Program-made: the position numbers and the translations under genes
Part shown: in pieces, positions 44,894 through 53,917 of the stretch
How positions within the stretch are numbered: the stretch's first letter is position 1
Layout of the letters: every line of letters begins with the position of its first letter
Source: Poriferisodalis sp965203655
GTDB taxonomy: Bacteria; Actinomycetota; Acidimicrobiia; Acidimicrobiales; Poriferisodalaceae
Direction of reading: 5' to 3'
Length of the DNA stretch: 64,000 nucleotides
NCBI RefSeq assembly: GCF_965203655.1
Contig: NZ_CBDBDD010000003.1
Coordinates: forward strand, 124,001 to 188,000
Notes under the pieces: model-generated
Seen by the model: only the letters and a program-made list of their open reading frames with translations
Told to the model about the DNA's origin: nothing
The model's database searches: none

Positions 44894-44899
44894 ACCCTA
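44894..44899 (-). promoter_or_regulatory. -10 element of the BNR gene
   Basis: TAGGGT on the minus strand, 6 nt before the ATG at 44887. Confidence 0.4.
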
Positions 44900-44931
44900 G
44901 ATCGCATGTGGAAATGGCGGGTTCGGACCCC

Positions 44932-45762
44932 TCAGTCGTTCGCGGGATCGCTGTGCTCAGTCGTTCGAGGGTCGTCGAGCGTGATCGTCCAGCCGGGTCC
45001 GAGCTCTGCGTCGAAGCGCTGCTGGAACATGGGCACGAGCATCGAGGCGGGCAGGACGCACTCGGCGCAGGCTTCGTCGGGAATGTGGAGGCTGAGCGTG
45101 ATGTGGCGTCCGGTGATCGACGCAGTGAGGTCGGCGCGGTCAGCTCGCAGGACAACGGCCAGTTCCTCTACGACATCGGCCGGAGTGATGCCAGTCGCCG
45201 GTGCGCTCGACTCGTCAGCGCTGCCAGCTTGAGCATCAGCGGTGGTGAGCAGCGCCAACACAACGGGGGTCACCGCATCGGCGACGGCCATCGCCTCGGC
45301 CGAGGTCAGGCTGCCGATGGGGTGCGGCACGGTGGCGAACGGGTAATCAGCGAAGCCCTGCAGTTCGGCGATGGCCTCGCCGGTGGCGGCGAACGGCTGG
45401 GTCAGGATGGCCGCGGCGGGCACACCCAGCTCCTCGAAGTGCACGGCGTCGAGCACACTGCTCGACGAGCAGCTTCCTCAGTCGCCGATGGCGGCGATGA
45501 TCGCCGTCACCTCGGCGGCCAGCGCTTCTACCTCTTCGGGAGCGGCGGGCAGGTTGGCAGTGGATTTCATCATCAGCACGGCGTTGCGCGCACCGTGTGT
45601 CTCGATGAGGTGCTGGGCAACACGTTGGAGAATCGCCGGGGCGTGTGTCTTGCCGTTGCTCACCAGCCCGATGACAGCGCCGTCCAGCGAGTCGGGCCGT
45701 GGCGAGAGCGTGGCGCCCGCACCGCTGACGGGCAGCGTCGGGTCCACCAGGGTGACAGTCAC
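44932..45762 (-). CDS. UGSC-family selenoprotein with in-frame UGA (Sec95)
   Basis: Two adjacent frames (45762-45478 and 45456-44932) are one gene: they are in the same phase and separated only by TGA at 45480-45478. Read through as selenocysteine, the junction is IGD-U-GSCSSSSVLDAVHFEE, the U-G-S-C redox motif of the UGSC selenoprotein family. Both flanks match the family (GLVSNGKTHAPAILQRVAQH before; FATVPHPIGSLTSAEAMAVA after). The product is 276 residues with Sec95 and Cys98. A 6-bp hairpin starts 5 nt after the UGA. A C-terminal domain (about 195-276) has EACAECVLP. The GTG start overlaps the preceding gene by 4 nt. The function of the family is not established; a redox role is inferred. 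Confidence 0.85.
45458..45480 (-). promoter_or_regulatory. UGA codon with SECIS-like hairpin
   Basis: On the minus strand TGA is followed by 5 nt and a perfect CTGCTC/GAGCAG stem closing a GTC loop (extendable by one G-U pair). Position and the G-U in the loop are as expected of a bacterial SECIS element read by SelB. Confidence 0.5.
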
Positions 45763-46838
45763 GGCGTCAGTATCTCTTGGGTGATGAGCGGGACGCTGCG
45801 GTCGCGGCTCCAGGTGGGAAAGAACGACGAATGGCCGCCGGCATCGCCGCCGCCGACCATGAGCGCGATGTCGTCAGGACAGGTCCCGCGGGGAACCGAG
45901 ATGTTGTCGTCGCCGGGCTGCACCTGCGGGTCGGTCTCCATCCATTGCGTCGGATGGAAGCCGGTGACGTTCCCAGCCGCCTCGACCTTGCCGCCGCGCT
46001 TCACGTCTGCATAGGTGCGAGTGGCGTGGGTGAACAAGTACTCCTGCACTTGCGCCCGGCTCCAGCCCGCAGCGCCGAGCTTGCGGGCGTGCTCAGGAGC
46101 GAACACCACCAGCGACCGGCCCGAGCTGAGCGAGCCGAGCGCCGACATGGTGTCGGCGAACGTGCCCAGCAGACCTTCGGGATCGGGCGATGCATGGTTC
46201 AGCACGTTGTGGCCCGACTCGGCTGCCATCACCGTGACCGTGCTCTGGTCGGGCGAGTAGCCGAGCGACACGTGGTACGGATCCCAAGGGCTCGTGGCCT
46301 CGTCCTCCCCGAAGCACATCGCGTATTTGCCCGCCCAGCCTTGGGTGCTCTTGTCGAGCTTGCCGGGAATGGCGGCGAGGCAGTTTCGCAGCACGAGCCG
46401 CAGCGCACGACCGATCGTGGCGTTGGCCCGGAAGCCTGGGCCGAACAGGTTCTCCTTGCAGTGGATGCCGATCTCGTCCCGGATCGGACCGTTGACTGCA
46501 ATAAGGATGGCGGCGCCGCCGGTGCTGGCCGACACGGCGTGCAGCTCGAAGGTCGGGTCGCCGATGGCGGCGAGAGCCGCGCCCACGACTGGGAAATACT
46601 CAGGCAGGCACCCGGCCATGACGGCGTTGGCAGCCGCCTTGCGGGCGCTGACCTCGAGGCCGCGTGCGGGTTCGCGCAGCAGGACCTCGTCTGCGTCCCA
46701 CACGCTGCCAGCCACCATGGCATCCACCAGCGCCTCGGTCGGCGGCACCACCGGCAGGCCGTCGGTCCAGCCGGCTTCGTAGCAGGCCTCGATGGCCTGC
46801 CACGGATCAGTCAGTTCGACGTCCCTGCTCGATGTCAT
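45759..46838 (-). CDS. Conserved protein coupled to the UGSC selenoprotein
   Basis: 359 residues that I cannot assign to a named family. The protein begins WQAIEACYEAGWTDGLPVVP, has a Gly/Ala-rich central part (FELHAVSASTGGAAILIAVN), conserved-looking Cys in GIHCKENLFGPG and KYAMCFGEDEATSPW, and a C-terminal half with mixed alpha/beta character. It overlaps the selenoprotein start by 4 nt (GTGA), so the two are translationally coupled and probably work as a pair. No signal peptide or membrane segment. Confidence 0.75.
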   Translation of the reverse strand: MTSSRDVELTDPWQAIEACYEAGWTDGLPVVPPTEALVDAMVAGSVWDADEVLLREPARGLEVSARKAAANAVMAGCLPEYFPVVGAALAAIGDPTFELHAVSASTGGAAILIAVNGPIRDEIGIHCKENLFGPGFRANATIGRALRLVLRNCLAAIPGKLDKSTQGWAGKYAMCFGEDEATSPWDPYHVSLGYSPDQSTVTVMAAESGHNVLNHASPDPEGLLGTFADTMSALGSLSSGRSLVVFAPEHARKLGAAGWSRAQVQEYLFTHATRTYADVKRGGKVEAAGNVTGFHPTQWMETDPQVQPGDDNISVPRGTCPDDIALMVGGGDAGGHSSFFPTWSRDRSVPLITQEILTP

Positions 46839-46905
46839 GGTCTGCCGTTGCCTCGGTTGCGCGCATCCGAGGCCATCGGACCTCTCCGCCGGAATCCGGT
46901 CGCGA

Positions 46906-47901
46906 TCAATGGCGGTGCCGGCGCCGCCGAGGGCGCCGACGCACGAGTCGCTCGTCGAGCGTCTCGCGCGGGTTTGGCTCTGCGGTCACAGCGGGCGTGG
47001 GTTCCTCGCCAGCCAGCACAGCCACAATCTTCGCGGTGTGCTCGGGAGTGCTGCCGCAGCAGCTGCCGATCACGCTCACCCCAGCGGCGTGAACCCGGTG
47101 CGAGTGAGCGGCAAGCAGCTCTGGCGTGCCGTCATAGACGAGCGAATGGCCGTGCCACACCGGCACGCCGGCGTTCGGCTTGGAGATGACCGGGGTGTCG
47201 GGAGCGACTCGGGCGATGGAGAGAACCGCTGCCTCGGTGTCGGGCACGTTGTTGCCGCAGTTGGCGCCGATGGCGGCGAGCTCCATGGGCCCCAGCCGGT
47301 CGGCCAGCTCGTTGCCGGTGACGCCCATCATCGTGCAGCCGGCGGTGTCGAAGCTCATGGTGACTGCGACGGGCAGATCGCACACCCGGCGCGCTGCGCG
47401 GACGGCGGCTTCCACTTCGTCAAGCGCGCTCATGGTCTCGATCCACAGCAGATCGACCCCGCCCGCGTCGAGCGCAGCAGCCTGCTCGGTGAACGCGGTT
47501 TCGCAGGCTTCGACGCTCATGTCGCCGAGCGGCGCCAGCAGTTCGCCCGTCGGGCCCATGGAGCCGGCCACCAGCACCGGCCGATCTGACCGTTGCGTCT
47601 CAACATCGGCTTCGCACCGGCCGATCTGCGCAGCAGCAATGTTGAGCTCGCGCACCTGCCGTTCGAAGCCGTGCAGCGATTGCCGGAAGCAGTTGCCGCC
47701 GAAGCTGTTGGTCACGATGAGGTCAGCACCCGCCTGCAGGTAGCCGCGGTGGACGGCCCGTATCTCGTCGGGGTGGCTGAGATTCCACTCTTCTGGCGAC
47801 CATCCCGCCGACAGCCCGGCCGCAAACAGCTGCGTGCCCATTGCACCGTCGGCCACCACATAGCCCTTGGAGTTCACCAGGTCATTCAGTGTCGTCGTCA
47901 T
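46906..47901 (-). CDS. Homocysteine S-methyltransferase (BhmT-type)
   Basis: 331-residue zinc TIM-barrel methyltransferase. It has DGAMGTQLFAAG at the start, ADLIVTNSFGGNCFR, and the zinc-binding Cys in GANCGNN and GSCCGSTPEHT. The family transfers methyl groups to homocysteine from betaine, S-methylmethionine or similar donors, and some members act on selenohomocysteine. The C-terminal 20 residues are almost all Arg/His. It is the upstream gene of the selenoprotein operon (67 bp gap). I find no recognisable SAM riboswitch in its 182-bp leader. Confidence 0.9.
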   Translation of the reverse strand: MTTTLNDLVNSKGYVVADGAMGTQLFAAGLSAGWSPEEWNLSHPDEIRAVHRGYLQAGADLIVTNSFGGNCFRQSLHGFERQVRELNIAAAQIGRCEADVETQRSDRPVLVAGSMGPTGELLAPLGDMSVEACETAFTEQAAALDAGGVDLLWIETMSALDEVEAAVRAARRVCDLPVAVTMSFDTAGCTMMGVTGNELADRLGPMELAAIGANCGNNVPDTEAAVLSIARVAPDTPVISKPNAGVPVWHGHSLVYDGTPELLAAHSHRVHAAGVSVIGSCCGSTPEHTAKIVAVLAGEEPTPAVTAEPNPRETLDERLVRRRPRRRRHRH

Positions 47902-48083
47902 CGGTCGGCGCGGGTCCTTGGTTGATGCGTGTGTGCGGAGCGGGTCGGGGAGTCATCCCTACAACGGCAACGTACTGCTGCCGACATTCGCCACACGACC
48001 GATTTTCCCGCACTTGCGCCGGCATCCGTCGTCACGCGGGCGCTCATCGTGCAAGCATTTCGCGACCAGAGAGGGGAGCTGTC

Positions 48084-48833
48084 ATGGACGAAGTGACATA
48101 CGAGGTTGACGGGCACGTGGCGACGATCACGTTGAACCGGCCCGACAAGCTCAATGCGATGACCGACGAGATGTATCACGGCATCGGCGAAGCGCTGCTC
48201 GCGTCCGATGCTGATCCTGCCGTGCGCTGCACGATCGTGACCGGAACCGGCCGGGCGTTCACGTCGGGCCACGACCTCGGCGAGTTCGCGGATCGAGCCG
48301 CATGGATGCCGTGGCGCCCTGACCGGTTCGACATCGGGCTGGAGACCGCCAAGCCCACGATCGCCGCCATCCAGGGCTATTGCCTGGCGGGCGGGCTGGA
48401 GCTGGCGCTGTTCTGCGACATCCGGGTCTGCGATGACACCGCCCAGTTCGGCTGCCCGGAGGTGCGCTGGGCCATCCTGCACGGCTACGGCGCGCTACGG
48501 CTGCCCGGCCTGATCGGTTCGTCGGACGCAATGCGGCTGCTGTTGACCGGCGCATTCATCGATGCACCCGAAGCGCTGCGCATCGGGCTGGTCAGCGAGA
48601 TGACCGCTCCGGAAAACCTGCAGGCGACCGCCCGAGGCATCGCCGCCCAGATCGCGGCCAACGGTCCCGCCGCGATCCGGATGACCAAAGAGATGGCCCT
48701 GCGCGGCAGGGAGATGTCACTGGCCGACGGCTTGCGGCTCTACCAGGAATACACCCGGGCAGCTTTCGCATCCCCTGATGCGAAAGAGGGCCTGCGGGCC
48801 TTCGCCGAACGCCGCGATCCCGATTACAGCTGA
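48084..48833 (+). CDS. Enoyl-CoA hydratase/isomerase family protein
   Basis: 249-residue crotonase-fold enzyme with GAGGGGAG before the ATG. Oxyanion-hole segments are FTSGHDLGEF and AIQGYCLAGGLELALFCDIR. The first catalytic Glu is probably in GCPEVRW, but the usual PGAGGTQRL stretch reads ILHGYGALRLPG, so the second Glu is missing and hydration is uncertain; other crotonase reactions are possible. Convergent with the SDR gene 6 bp away. Confidence 0.88.
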   Translation: MDEVTYEVDGHVATITLNRPDKLNAMTDEMYHGIGEALLASDADPAVRCTIVTGTGRAFTSGHDLGEFADRAAWMPWRPDRFDIGLETAKPTIAAIQGYCLAGGLELALFCDIRVCDDTAQFGCPEVRWAILHGYGALRLPGLIGSSDAMRLLLTGAFIDAPEALRIGLVSEMTAPENLQATARGIAAQIAANGPAAIRMTKEMALRGREMSLADGLRLYQEYTRAAFASPDAKEGLRAFAERRDPDYS

Positions 48834-48839
48834 CGCTAA

Positions 48840-49610
48840 TCAGGCCATGGTGAGGCCGCCGCTGACCGACAGCGTCTGACCGGTGATGTAGCCCGCTTCT
48901 TCGCTGCACAAGAACACCGCCGCCGCCGCCACCTCGTGCGGTTGGCCGATGCGCTTCATCGGCACGGCCCGGGCCATCGCCCCGATGATCTTGTCGCTCG
49001 TGTCGGTGGCCGCGGCGATCTCTGCCAGCAGGCGGGTGTCGGTCGGGCCGGGGCACACCACGTTCGCGGTGATGCCGCGGCGCGCCACCTCGCGGGCGAT
49101 GGTCTTGGTGAAAGCAATCACGCCGCCCTTGGCACCGGCATAGACGGCTTCGCCCGACGAGCCCACCCGAGCAGCATCGGAGCTGACGTTCACGATCCGC
49201 CCGAAGCCCGCTTCAATCATTGCGGGCAGGCATCCGTGCGTCGTGCGAAGCGGACCCTTGTAGTTGATCTCGATGACCCGGTCCCAGAAATCCTCATCGG
49301 TAGTCACAAACGGATGCAGCACGTCCCACCCCGCGCAGTTCACCAACACTTCAACCGGTCCGAGTTCGTCCACCACCGTCAGCAAGCCCTGCGTCACGGC
49401 GTCGGAGTCGGCCACATCCATCTCCACAGCAATGGCTGTACCGCCCTCGCCGTTGATGGCGGCAGATGTCTCGGTGGCCTCTGGCACCCGCAGGTCGGCC
49501 ACCGCCACGCGCCGACCGTCGCGGGCCAGCCCGAGGCAGATCTCTCGGCCGATGCCTCCGCCGCCGCCGGTCACCAGGGCCACCCGGGCTGTGCCGTTGC
49601 TGTCGTTCAT
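48840..49610 (-). CDS. SDR-family dehydrogenase, BadH-like
   Basis: 256-residue short-chain dehydrogenase. NAD(P) site TGGGGGIGREI, catalytic Ser in NVSSDAARVGSSG, YAGAK supplying Tyr and Lys, and VVCPGPTDTRLL. The stretch NCAGWDVLHPFVTTDEDFWD is close to 2-hydroxycyclohexanecarboxyl-CoA dehydrogenase (BadH), suggesting a hydroxyacyl-CoA substrate. GGAGACGAG precedes the ATG. It may be co-transcribed with the upstream LLM gene. Confidence 0.9.
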   Translation of the reverse strand: MNDSNGTARVALVTGGGGGIGREICLGLARDGRRVAVADLRVPEATETSAAINGEGGTAIAVEMDVADSDAVTQGLLTVVDELGPVEVLVNCAGWDVLHPFVTTDEDFWDRVIEINYKGPLRTTHGCLPAMIEAGFGRIVNVSSDAARVGSSGEAVYAGAKGGVIAFTKTIAREVARRGITANVVCPGPTDTRLLAEIAAATDTSDKIIGAMARAVPMKRIGQPHEVAAAAVFLCSEEAGYITGQTLSVSGGLTMA

Positions 49611-49649
49611 CTCGTCTCCTGTCGCCGAGTGCTCCGGCCGTGATGCGTT

Positions 49650-50717
49650 CTAGGAACGGGTGGCCTGCGCCACGTCGCCCCACTTGTGGACCATGTCGGG
49701 GTCCTTGCGGATCTGCTCTTCGGCCAGGTACATGACGACCCGTGCTGCCGTGCCGGTGTAGCGGTCCTTCAACCGGTCCGCCATCTCGTTCCACCGGGCC
49801 ACCAGCGCGAAATGTTCCAGCATGTCGTCGGTGATGCAGTCGGCCATGCCGGCGATATCGCCCGCAGCCATGCGCTCGCGCAGCGCGGCGGTCACGCCTT
49901 CGTACCCCAGGTCGGTGAACTGGAACGAGTAATTCGGCGTGGTGCCGTAGAAGGCGATCTGCGTCTTGGCCCGCCGGACGAGCGGCGCCAGCTCTTCGGG
50001 AGAGTCACCCGGCGCGGCGAACACCGGCACGATCAGGTCGATCTCGTCGACGTCGCGGCCGGCACGTTCGGCACCTTGGGCCACCTCGGGCAGCAGCCGC
50101 TCGCGGATGTAGTGCATGGTGTGCATCGGGTGGACATGCACGCCGTCGGCCACCTCGCCGGCCACGCCGTTCATGATCGGACCGACAGATGAAATGTCGA
50201 CCTTCACGTCGCCGTAGTCGTGGCTGCGAGGCGCCCACTGGGCCGGCAGCAGGCTCAGGTTGAAGAACTCGCCTTCGTAGCTGAGCTTCTCTTCGCGCCG
50301 GAAGGCCCGCAGGCACGCCTGCACTGCTCCCACGTAGTCGCGCATGCGTGCTGCGGGCCGGTCGAACTCAGCCGCATAGCGCCGCACGATGTGGCCCTTC
50401 ACCTGGCTGCCGAGCCCCAGCCGGAAGCGGCCGTTGGTCTCGCCGGCCAGTTCCCAAGCGATCTGGGCCGACACCATCGGGCTGCGGGGAAAGGCCACGG
50501 CGATGCCGGTGGTGAAGGTGAGGCTGGGAGCTGCCATGGCGGCCGCGGCGAGCTGCATCCACGGCACTTGGCCGGTCTCGGTGTAGAGCATCCCAGAGAA
50601 GCCGGCGCCCTCCACCTTGCGGGCCAGGTCGGCCGCATCGCTCCAGGTGGACGAGCCGGTCATGAGATCGAATTCCACCTCGGGGTCTCCTTCAGGCGGG
50701 GGCACGAACCCGCTCAA
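49650..50717 (-). CDS. F420-type luciferase-like oxidoreductase
   Basis: 355-residue LLM-class protein. Segments GFSGMLYTETGQVPWMQLAA, TFTTGIAVAFPRSPMVSAQI and GRFRLGLGSQVKGHIVRRYA are characteristic of F420-dependent enzymes of this class. Larger than the two at 37.5-39.4 kb. Substrate unknown; it lies head to head with the acyl-CoA ligase gene and next to a BadH-like SDR, pointing to acyl-CoA or cyclic acid degradation. Confidence 0.88.
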   Translation of the reverse strand: MSGFVPPPEGDPEVEFDLMTGSSTWSDAADLARKVEGAGFSGMLYTETGQVPWMQLAAAAMAAPSLTFTTGIAVAFPRSPMVSAQIAWELAGETNGRFRLGLGSQVKGHIVRRYAAEFDRPAARMRDYVGAVQACLRAFRREEKLSYEGEFFNLSLLPAQWAPRSHDYGDVKVDISSVGPIMNGVAGEVADGVHVHPMHTMHYIRERLLPEVAQGAERAGRDVDEIDLIVPVFAAPGDSPEELAPLVRRAKTQIAFYGTTPNYSFQFTDLGYEGVTAALRERMAAGDIAGMADCITDDMLEHFALVARWNEMADRLKDRYTGTAARVVMYLAEEQIRKDPDMVHKWGDVAQATRS

Positions 50718-50778
50718 CGTAGCCCCCGCTGCTTCGGCGTGTAGCGGGCCGACTGGGCGCAGAGAAGGACTGCTGGCA

Positions 50779-50784
50779 TACGCT
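50779..50784 (+). promoter_or_regulatory. -10 element of the acyl-CoA ligase gene
   Basis: TACGCT, then 6 nt, then the ATG at 50791. Confidence 0.4.
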
Positions 50785-50790
50785 GCGGCG

Positions 50791-52422
50791 ATGGCTGCGA
50801 ACGCGACCTATGACTGGCTGCTGCTGGGCGACGCCGTCGACCGGGCGGCCCGCAAGTGGGGGAACCGCCCCGCGGTGATCTTCGGCGAGCGCCACTGGAC
50901 GTACGCCGATTTCGCCGACGAAGTGGACCGGGTGGCCAAGGGGCTCATGGCGCTTGGCGCCCAGCGTGGCGATCACGTGGCGGTGTGGATGACCAACCTG
51001 CCCGAGTGGCTGTGGTTGCAGTACGCCATCCCGAAGGTGGGCGGCTGCATTGTGCCGCTCAACACCCGCTACCGGACCGACGATGTCGCGTACACGGTGG
51101 CGCAGTCGGAGAGCCGGTTCATGATTTCGATCGACCAGTCGGGGCCGATCGACTACCGCCAGATGCTCTGCGAGGCCTACCCGGATATCACCGCAGCTGG
51201 CCACCTGGAGCGGCTGGTGTTCACCGGCGCTGATCGTGACGACGCCTTGGCCGATGCGATGAGCTGGGACGATCTGCTCACCGCGGGGGCGAGCGTCTCC
51301 GACGAGGAGCTGGCAGAGCGCGCCGCCAGCGTGACCGTCGACGACCGCATGATGCTGGCGTACACCTCGGGCACCACCGGTCATCCCAAGGGTGTGGTGC
51401 ACACCCACCGCCCGCTGCGCAACAGCCGTGAGCGCTCGATGCTGCTGGGTCACACCGCCAACGACATCCACATGAGCTACTTGCCGCTGTTCCACCTGTT
51501 CGGCTATGGCGAGGTCTCGATACAGGCGGTACTCACCGGCGGCTGCCAGGTGCTGTTCGACGTCTTCGACCCCGCCGCGGTGCTGGCGGAGGTGGAATCA
51601 CGGGGCGGCACGGTCCTGCACGGGTTCGACTCGCACTGGGGCGACTTGCTGCGAGCCCAAGACGAGCACCCTCGTGACGTGTCCAGCCTGCGCATGGGAA
51701 CGCTGGCGGCGGGCATGGAATCGTCCACGCCCATAGCTCGCCGGGCTCAGGAGGTGTTCTGCCCGACCATCTCGGGCTGGGGCATGAGCGAGTCGTGGGC
51801 GTTCGTGAGCTGCAGCCACCCCACCCACTCCGTCGAGCAACGCACCGAGGCCTCCGGCTACCCCATGGACGGCATCGAGTACCAGATTCGCGACCTGGAA
51901 ACCGGCGCCGAATGCCCGGCCGACACCCCGGGAGCGCTGTTCGTCCGCGGCTACACCGTGATGGAGGAGTACTGGCGCCGCCCCGAGGCCACAGCCGAAG
52001 TGCTCGGCGATGACGGTTGGCTCGACACCGGCGACATCGCCAGGATGCGCCCCGACGGCCACGCCGTCTTCATCGGCCGCCACAAGGACATGCTCAAGGT
52101 CGGCGGCGAGAACGTCTCACCAGCCGAAGTAGAGGGCTACCTGCTCGAAGTCGACGGTGTCGAGCAGATAGCAGTCGTCGGCTACCCCGACCCCCGCCTC
52201 GTAGAAGTCCCCGTCGCCTTCGTCCAACTCACAACAACAGCCCCACCCGACATCTCCGAGGAGTCGCTCATCGAGCGCTGCCGAGGCCGCATCGCCAGCT
52301 TCAAGATCCCCCGCCACGTGATCTTTGTGAAGGAAATGCCAGCCACCCCTTCAGGCAAGATCCGCAAAGTAGAACTCAGAGACTGGGCCCTCGAAGACCT
52401 AGGCGACCCCAGCCACGCTTGA
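50791..52422 (+). CDS. Acyl-CoA synthetase (AMP-binding)
   Basis: 543-residue ANL-family ligase that activates a carboxylic acid with ATP and CoA. P-loop-like motif LAYTSGTTGHPKGVVHTH, aromatic gate region SYLPLFHLFGYGE, the adenylate motif SGWGMSESW, GWLDTGDIA, and the C-terminal catalytic Lys in TPSGKIRKVELRDW. Start ATG 50791 (leaderless promoter). The last 90-100 codons use many A-ending codons rare in the rest of the gene. Substrate unknown. Convergent with the acyl-CoA dehydrogenase gene 10 bp away. Confidence 0.92.
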   Translation: MAANATYDWLLLGDAVDRAARKWGNRPAVIFGERHWTYADFADEVDRVAKGLMALGAQRGDHVAVWMTNLPEWLWLQYAIPKVGGCIVPLNTRYRTDDVAYTVAQSESRFMISIDQSGPIDYRQMLCEAYPDITAAGHLERLVFTGADRDDALADAMSWDDLLTAGASVSDEELAERAASVTVDDRMMLAYTSGTTGHPKGVVHTHRPLRNSRERSMLLGHTANDIHMSYLPLFHLFGYGEVSIQAVLTGGCQVLFDVFDPAAVLAEVESRGGTVLHGFDSHWGDLLRAQDEHPRDVSSLRMGTLAAGMESSTPIARRAQEVFCPTISGWGMSESWAFVSCSHPTHSVEQRTEASGYPMDGIEYQIRDLETGAECPADTPGALFVRGYTVMEEYWRRPEATAEVLGDDGWLDTGDIARMRPDGHAVFIGRHKDMLKVGGENVSPAEVEGYLLEVDGVEQIAVVGYPDPRLVEVPVAFVQLTTTAPPDISEESLIERCRGRIASFKIPRHVIFVKEMPATPSGKIRKVELRDWALEDLGDPSHA

Positions 52423-52432
52423 GCGGGTGTAG

Positions 52433-53737
52433 TTACGGGCCAGAGAAGGCCATTGCGGGCTGGCGAGGCCCGTCCAGCGTGTGATCAGCAGCGAACCCCA
52501 TTGCCCGCTCCGACTCACGAGTACGAACCTCAGCCCGAGCCACGACGTGGTGATGCACCTCATCAGGCCCATCGGCCAGCCGCAGCGTGCGCTGCGCATG
52601 CCACATGTCTGCCAGCGGGAACCACTGCGAGACGCCGGCTGCGCCGTGCATCTGGATGGCCTCGTTGATGATGTCGCAGCACTTCTCGGGCACCATCGCC
52701 TTGACGGCGCTCACCCACACCCGGGCCTCCGCGTTGCCCAGCGTGTCCATGGCCTTCGCAGCCCGCAGCACCATCAGCCGCATCGCCTCCACTTCGATGC
52801 GTGACCGCGACACGATCTCCATGTTCTTGCCGAGGTTGATCAGCTTCTTTCCGAAGCCCTCGCGGTTCACGCCCCGGTCGACCATCATCTCGATGGCCTT
52901 CTCGGCCGAGCCGATCGAGCGCATGCAGTGGTGGATGCGGCCCGGGCCCAGGCGGAGCTGAGAGATCTCGAAGCCCCGGCCCTCGCCGAGCAGGATGTTC
53001 TCCCTGGGGACGCGCACGTCGTTGAACAGGATGTGCATGTGCCCGTGCGGGGCGTCGTCGGCGCCGAAGACGTGCATCGGCCCCAGGATCTCCACGCCGG
53101 GAGCATCGATCGGCACGAGGATCTGCGACTGCTGCTTGTAGGTGTCCGCATCGGGATTGGTGCGGACCATCGTGATCATGATCTTGCAGCGCGGGTCGCC
53201 CGCACCCGAGATGTAGAACTTCTCGCCGTTGATCAGCCACTCGTCACCGTCGAGCACGGCGTTGGTCTGCACCTGCTTGGCATCCGAGCTCATCACCGCT
53301 GGCTCGGTCATGGCGTAGGCAGAGCGGATCTTGCCCTCGAGCAGCGGTTCCAGCCATTCCGCCTTCTGCTCAGGCGTGCCGACACGCTCGAGCACCTCCA
53401 TGTTGCCGGTGTCGGGCGCTGAGCAGTTGAGACACTCCGAGGCCAGCCGGTTCTTGCCCAGCTCGTTGGCGATATAGGCGTAGTCGAGATTGCTCAGCCC
53501 TTCGCCGGTGTCCGCGTCGGGCAGGAAGAAGTTCCACAGGCCCTGCTCACGTGCCTTGGCCTTGGCTCCTTCCAGCAGCTCAAGCTGGCCGGGTGCCCAG
53601 CTCCAGCGGTCCTCGCGGTTCTCGCCCATCTGGTGGAATTCCTCGGTGATGGGGTCGACCTCGTCGCGGATGAACGCCTTGACCGCTTCGTACAGCGGCT
53701 CGACCTCGGTGGACATCCGAAGATCGAAATCGTCCAT
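52433..53737 (-). CDS. Acyl-CoA dehydrogenase
   Basis: 434-residue flavoprotein of the ACAD11-like group, oxidising acyl-CoA to enoyl-CoA. SAYAMTEPAVMSSDAKQVQT and FYISGAGDPRCKIMITMVRT are the FAD/substrate segments; QMHGAAGVSQ and LRLADGPDEVHHHVVARAE close the active site. Start ATG 53737. With the ligase, crotonase and SDR nearby it could supply a short beta-oxidation-like route. Confidence 0.93.
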   Translation of the reverse strand: MDDFDLRMSTEVEPLYEAVKAFIRDEVDPITEEFHQMGENREDRWSWAPGQLELLEGAKAKAREQGLWNFFLPDADTGEGLSNLDYAYIANELGKNRLASECLNCSAPDTGNMEVLERVGTPEQKAEWLEPLLEGKIRSAYAMTEPAVMSSDAKQVQTNAVLDGDEWLINGEKFYISGAGDPRCKIMITMVRTNPDADTYKQQSQILVPIDAPGVEILGPMHVFGADDAPHGHMHILFNDVRVPRENILLGEGRGFEISQLRLGPGRIHHCMRSIGSAEKAIEMMVDRGVNREGFGKKLINLGKNMEIVSRSRIEVEAMRLMVLRAAKAMDTLGNAEARVWVSAVKAMVPEKCCDIINEAIQMHGAAGVSQWFPLADMWHAQRTLRLADGPDEVHHHVVARAEVRTRESERAMGFAADHTLDGPRQPAMAFSGP

Positions 53738-53903
53738 GCTCGCGGACTTCAATGCTCCGCCAACCACAGCAGCTCCCCTCGTGTGCTCGCCAGCCGCAGG
53801 TCCGCGTCTGGCGCAGTGAACCCTATCGAGGCAGCGTCGGCGGCTCCCGATCGAGCCTCAGATCGCCAACCGCCCCATCCCTCAGCGGGGCTGAGCGCGC
53901 CGG

Positions 53904-53909
53904 TACCTT
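53904..53909 (+). promoter_or_regulatory. -10 element of the DUF3499-like gene
   Basis: TACCTT, then 8 nt, then the ATG at 53918. Confidence 0.35.
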
Positions 53910-53917
53910 CGAAGCCC

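Noticed and set aside
45478..45762. A pseudogene or truncated gene ending at the TGA
   Set aside because: The downstream frame is in phase, conserved, and resumes with the UGSC family motif, which fits selenocysteine better than decay.
47902..48083. SAM or cobalamin riboswitch before the homocysteine methyltransferase
   Set aside because: No conserved core sequence of those riboswitch classes could be found by eye.
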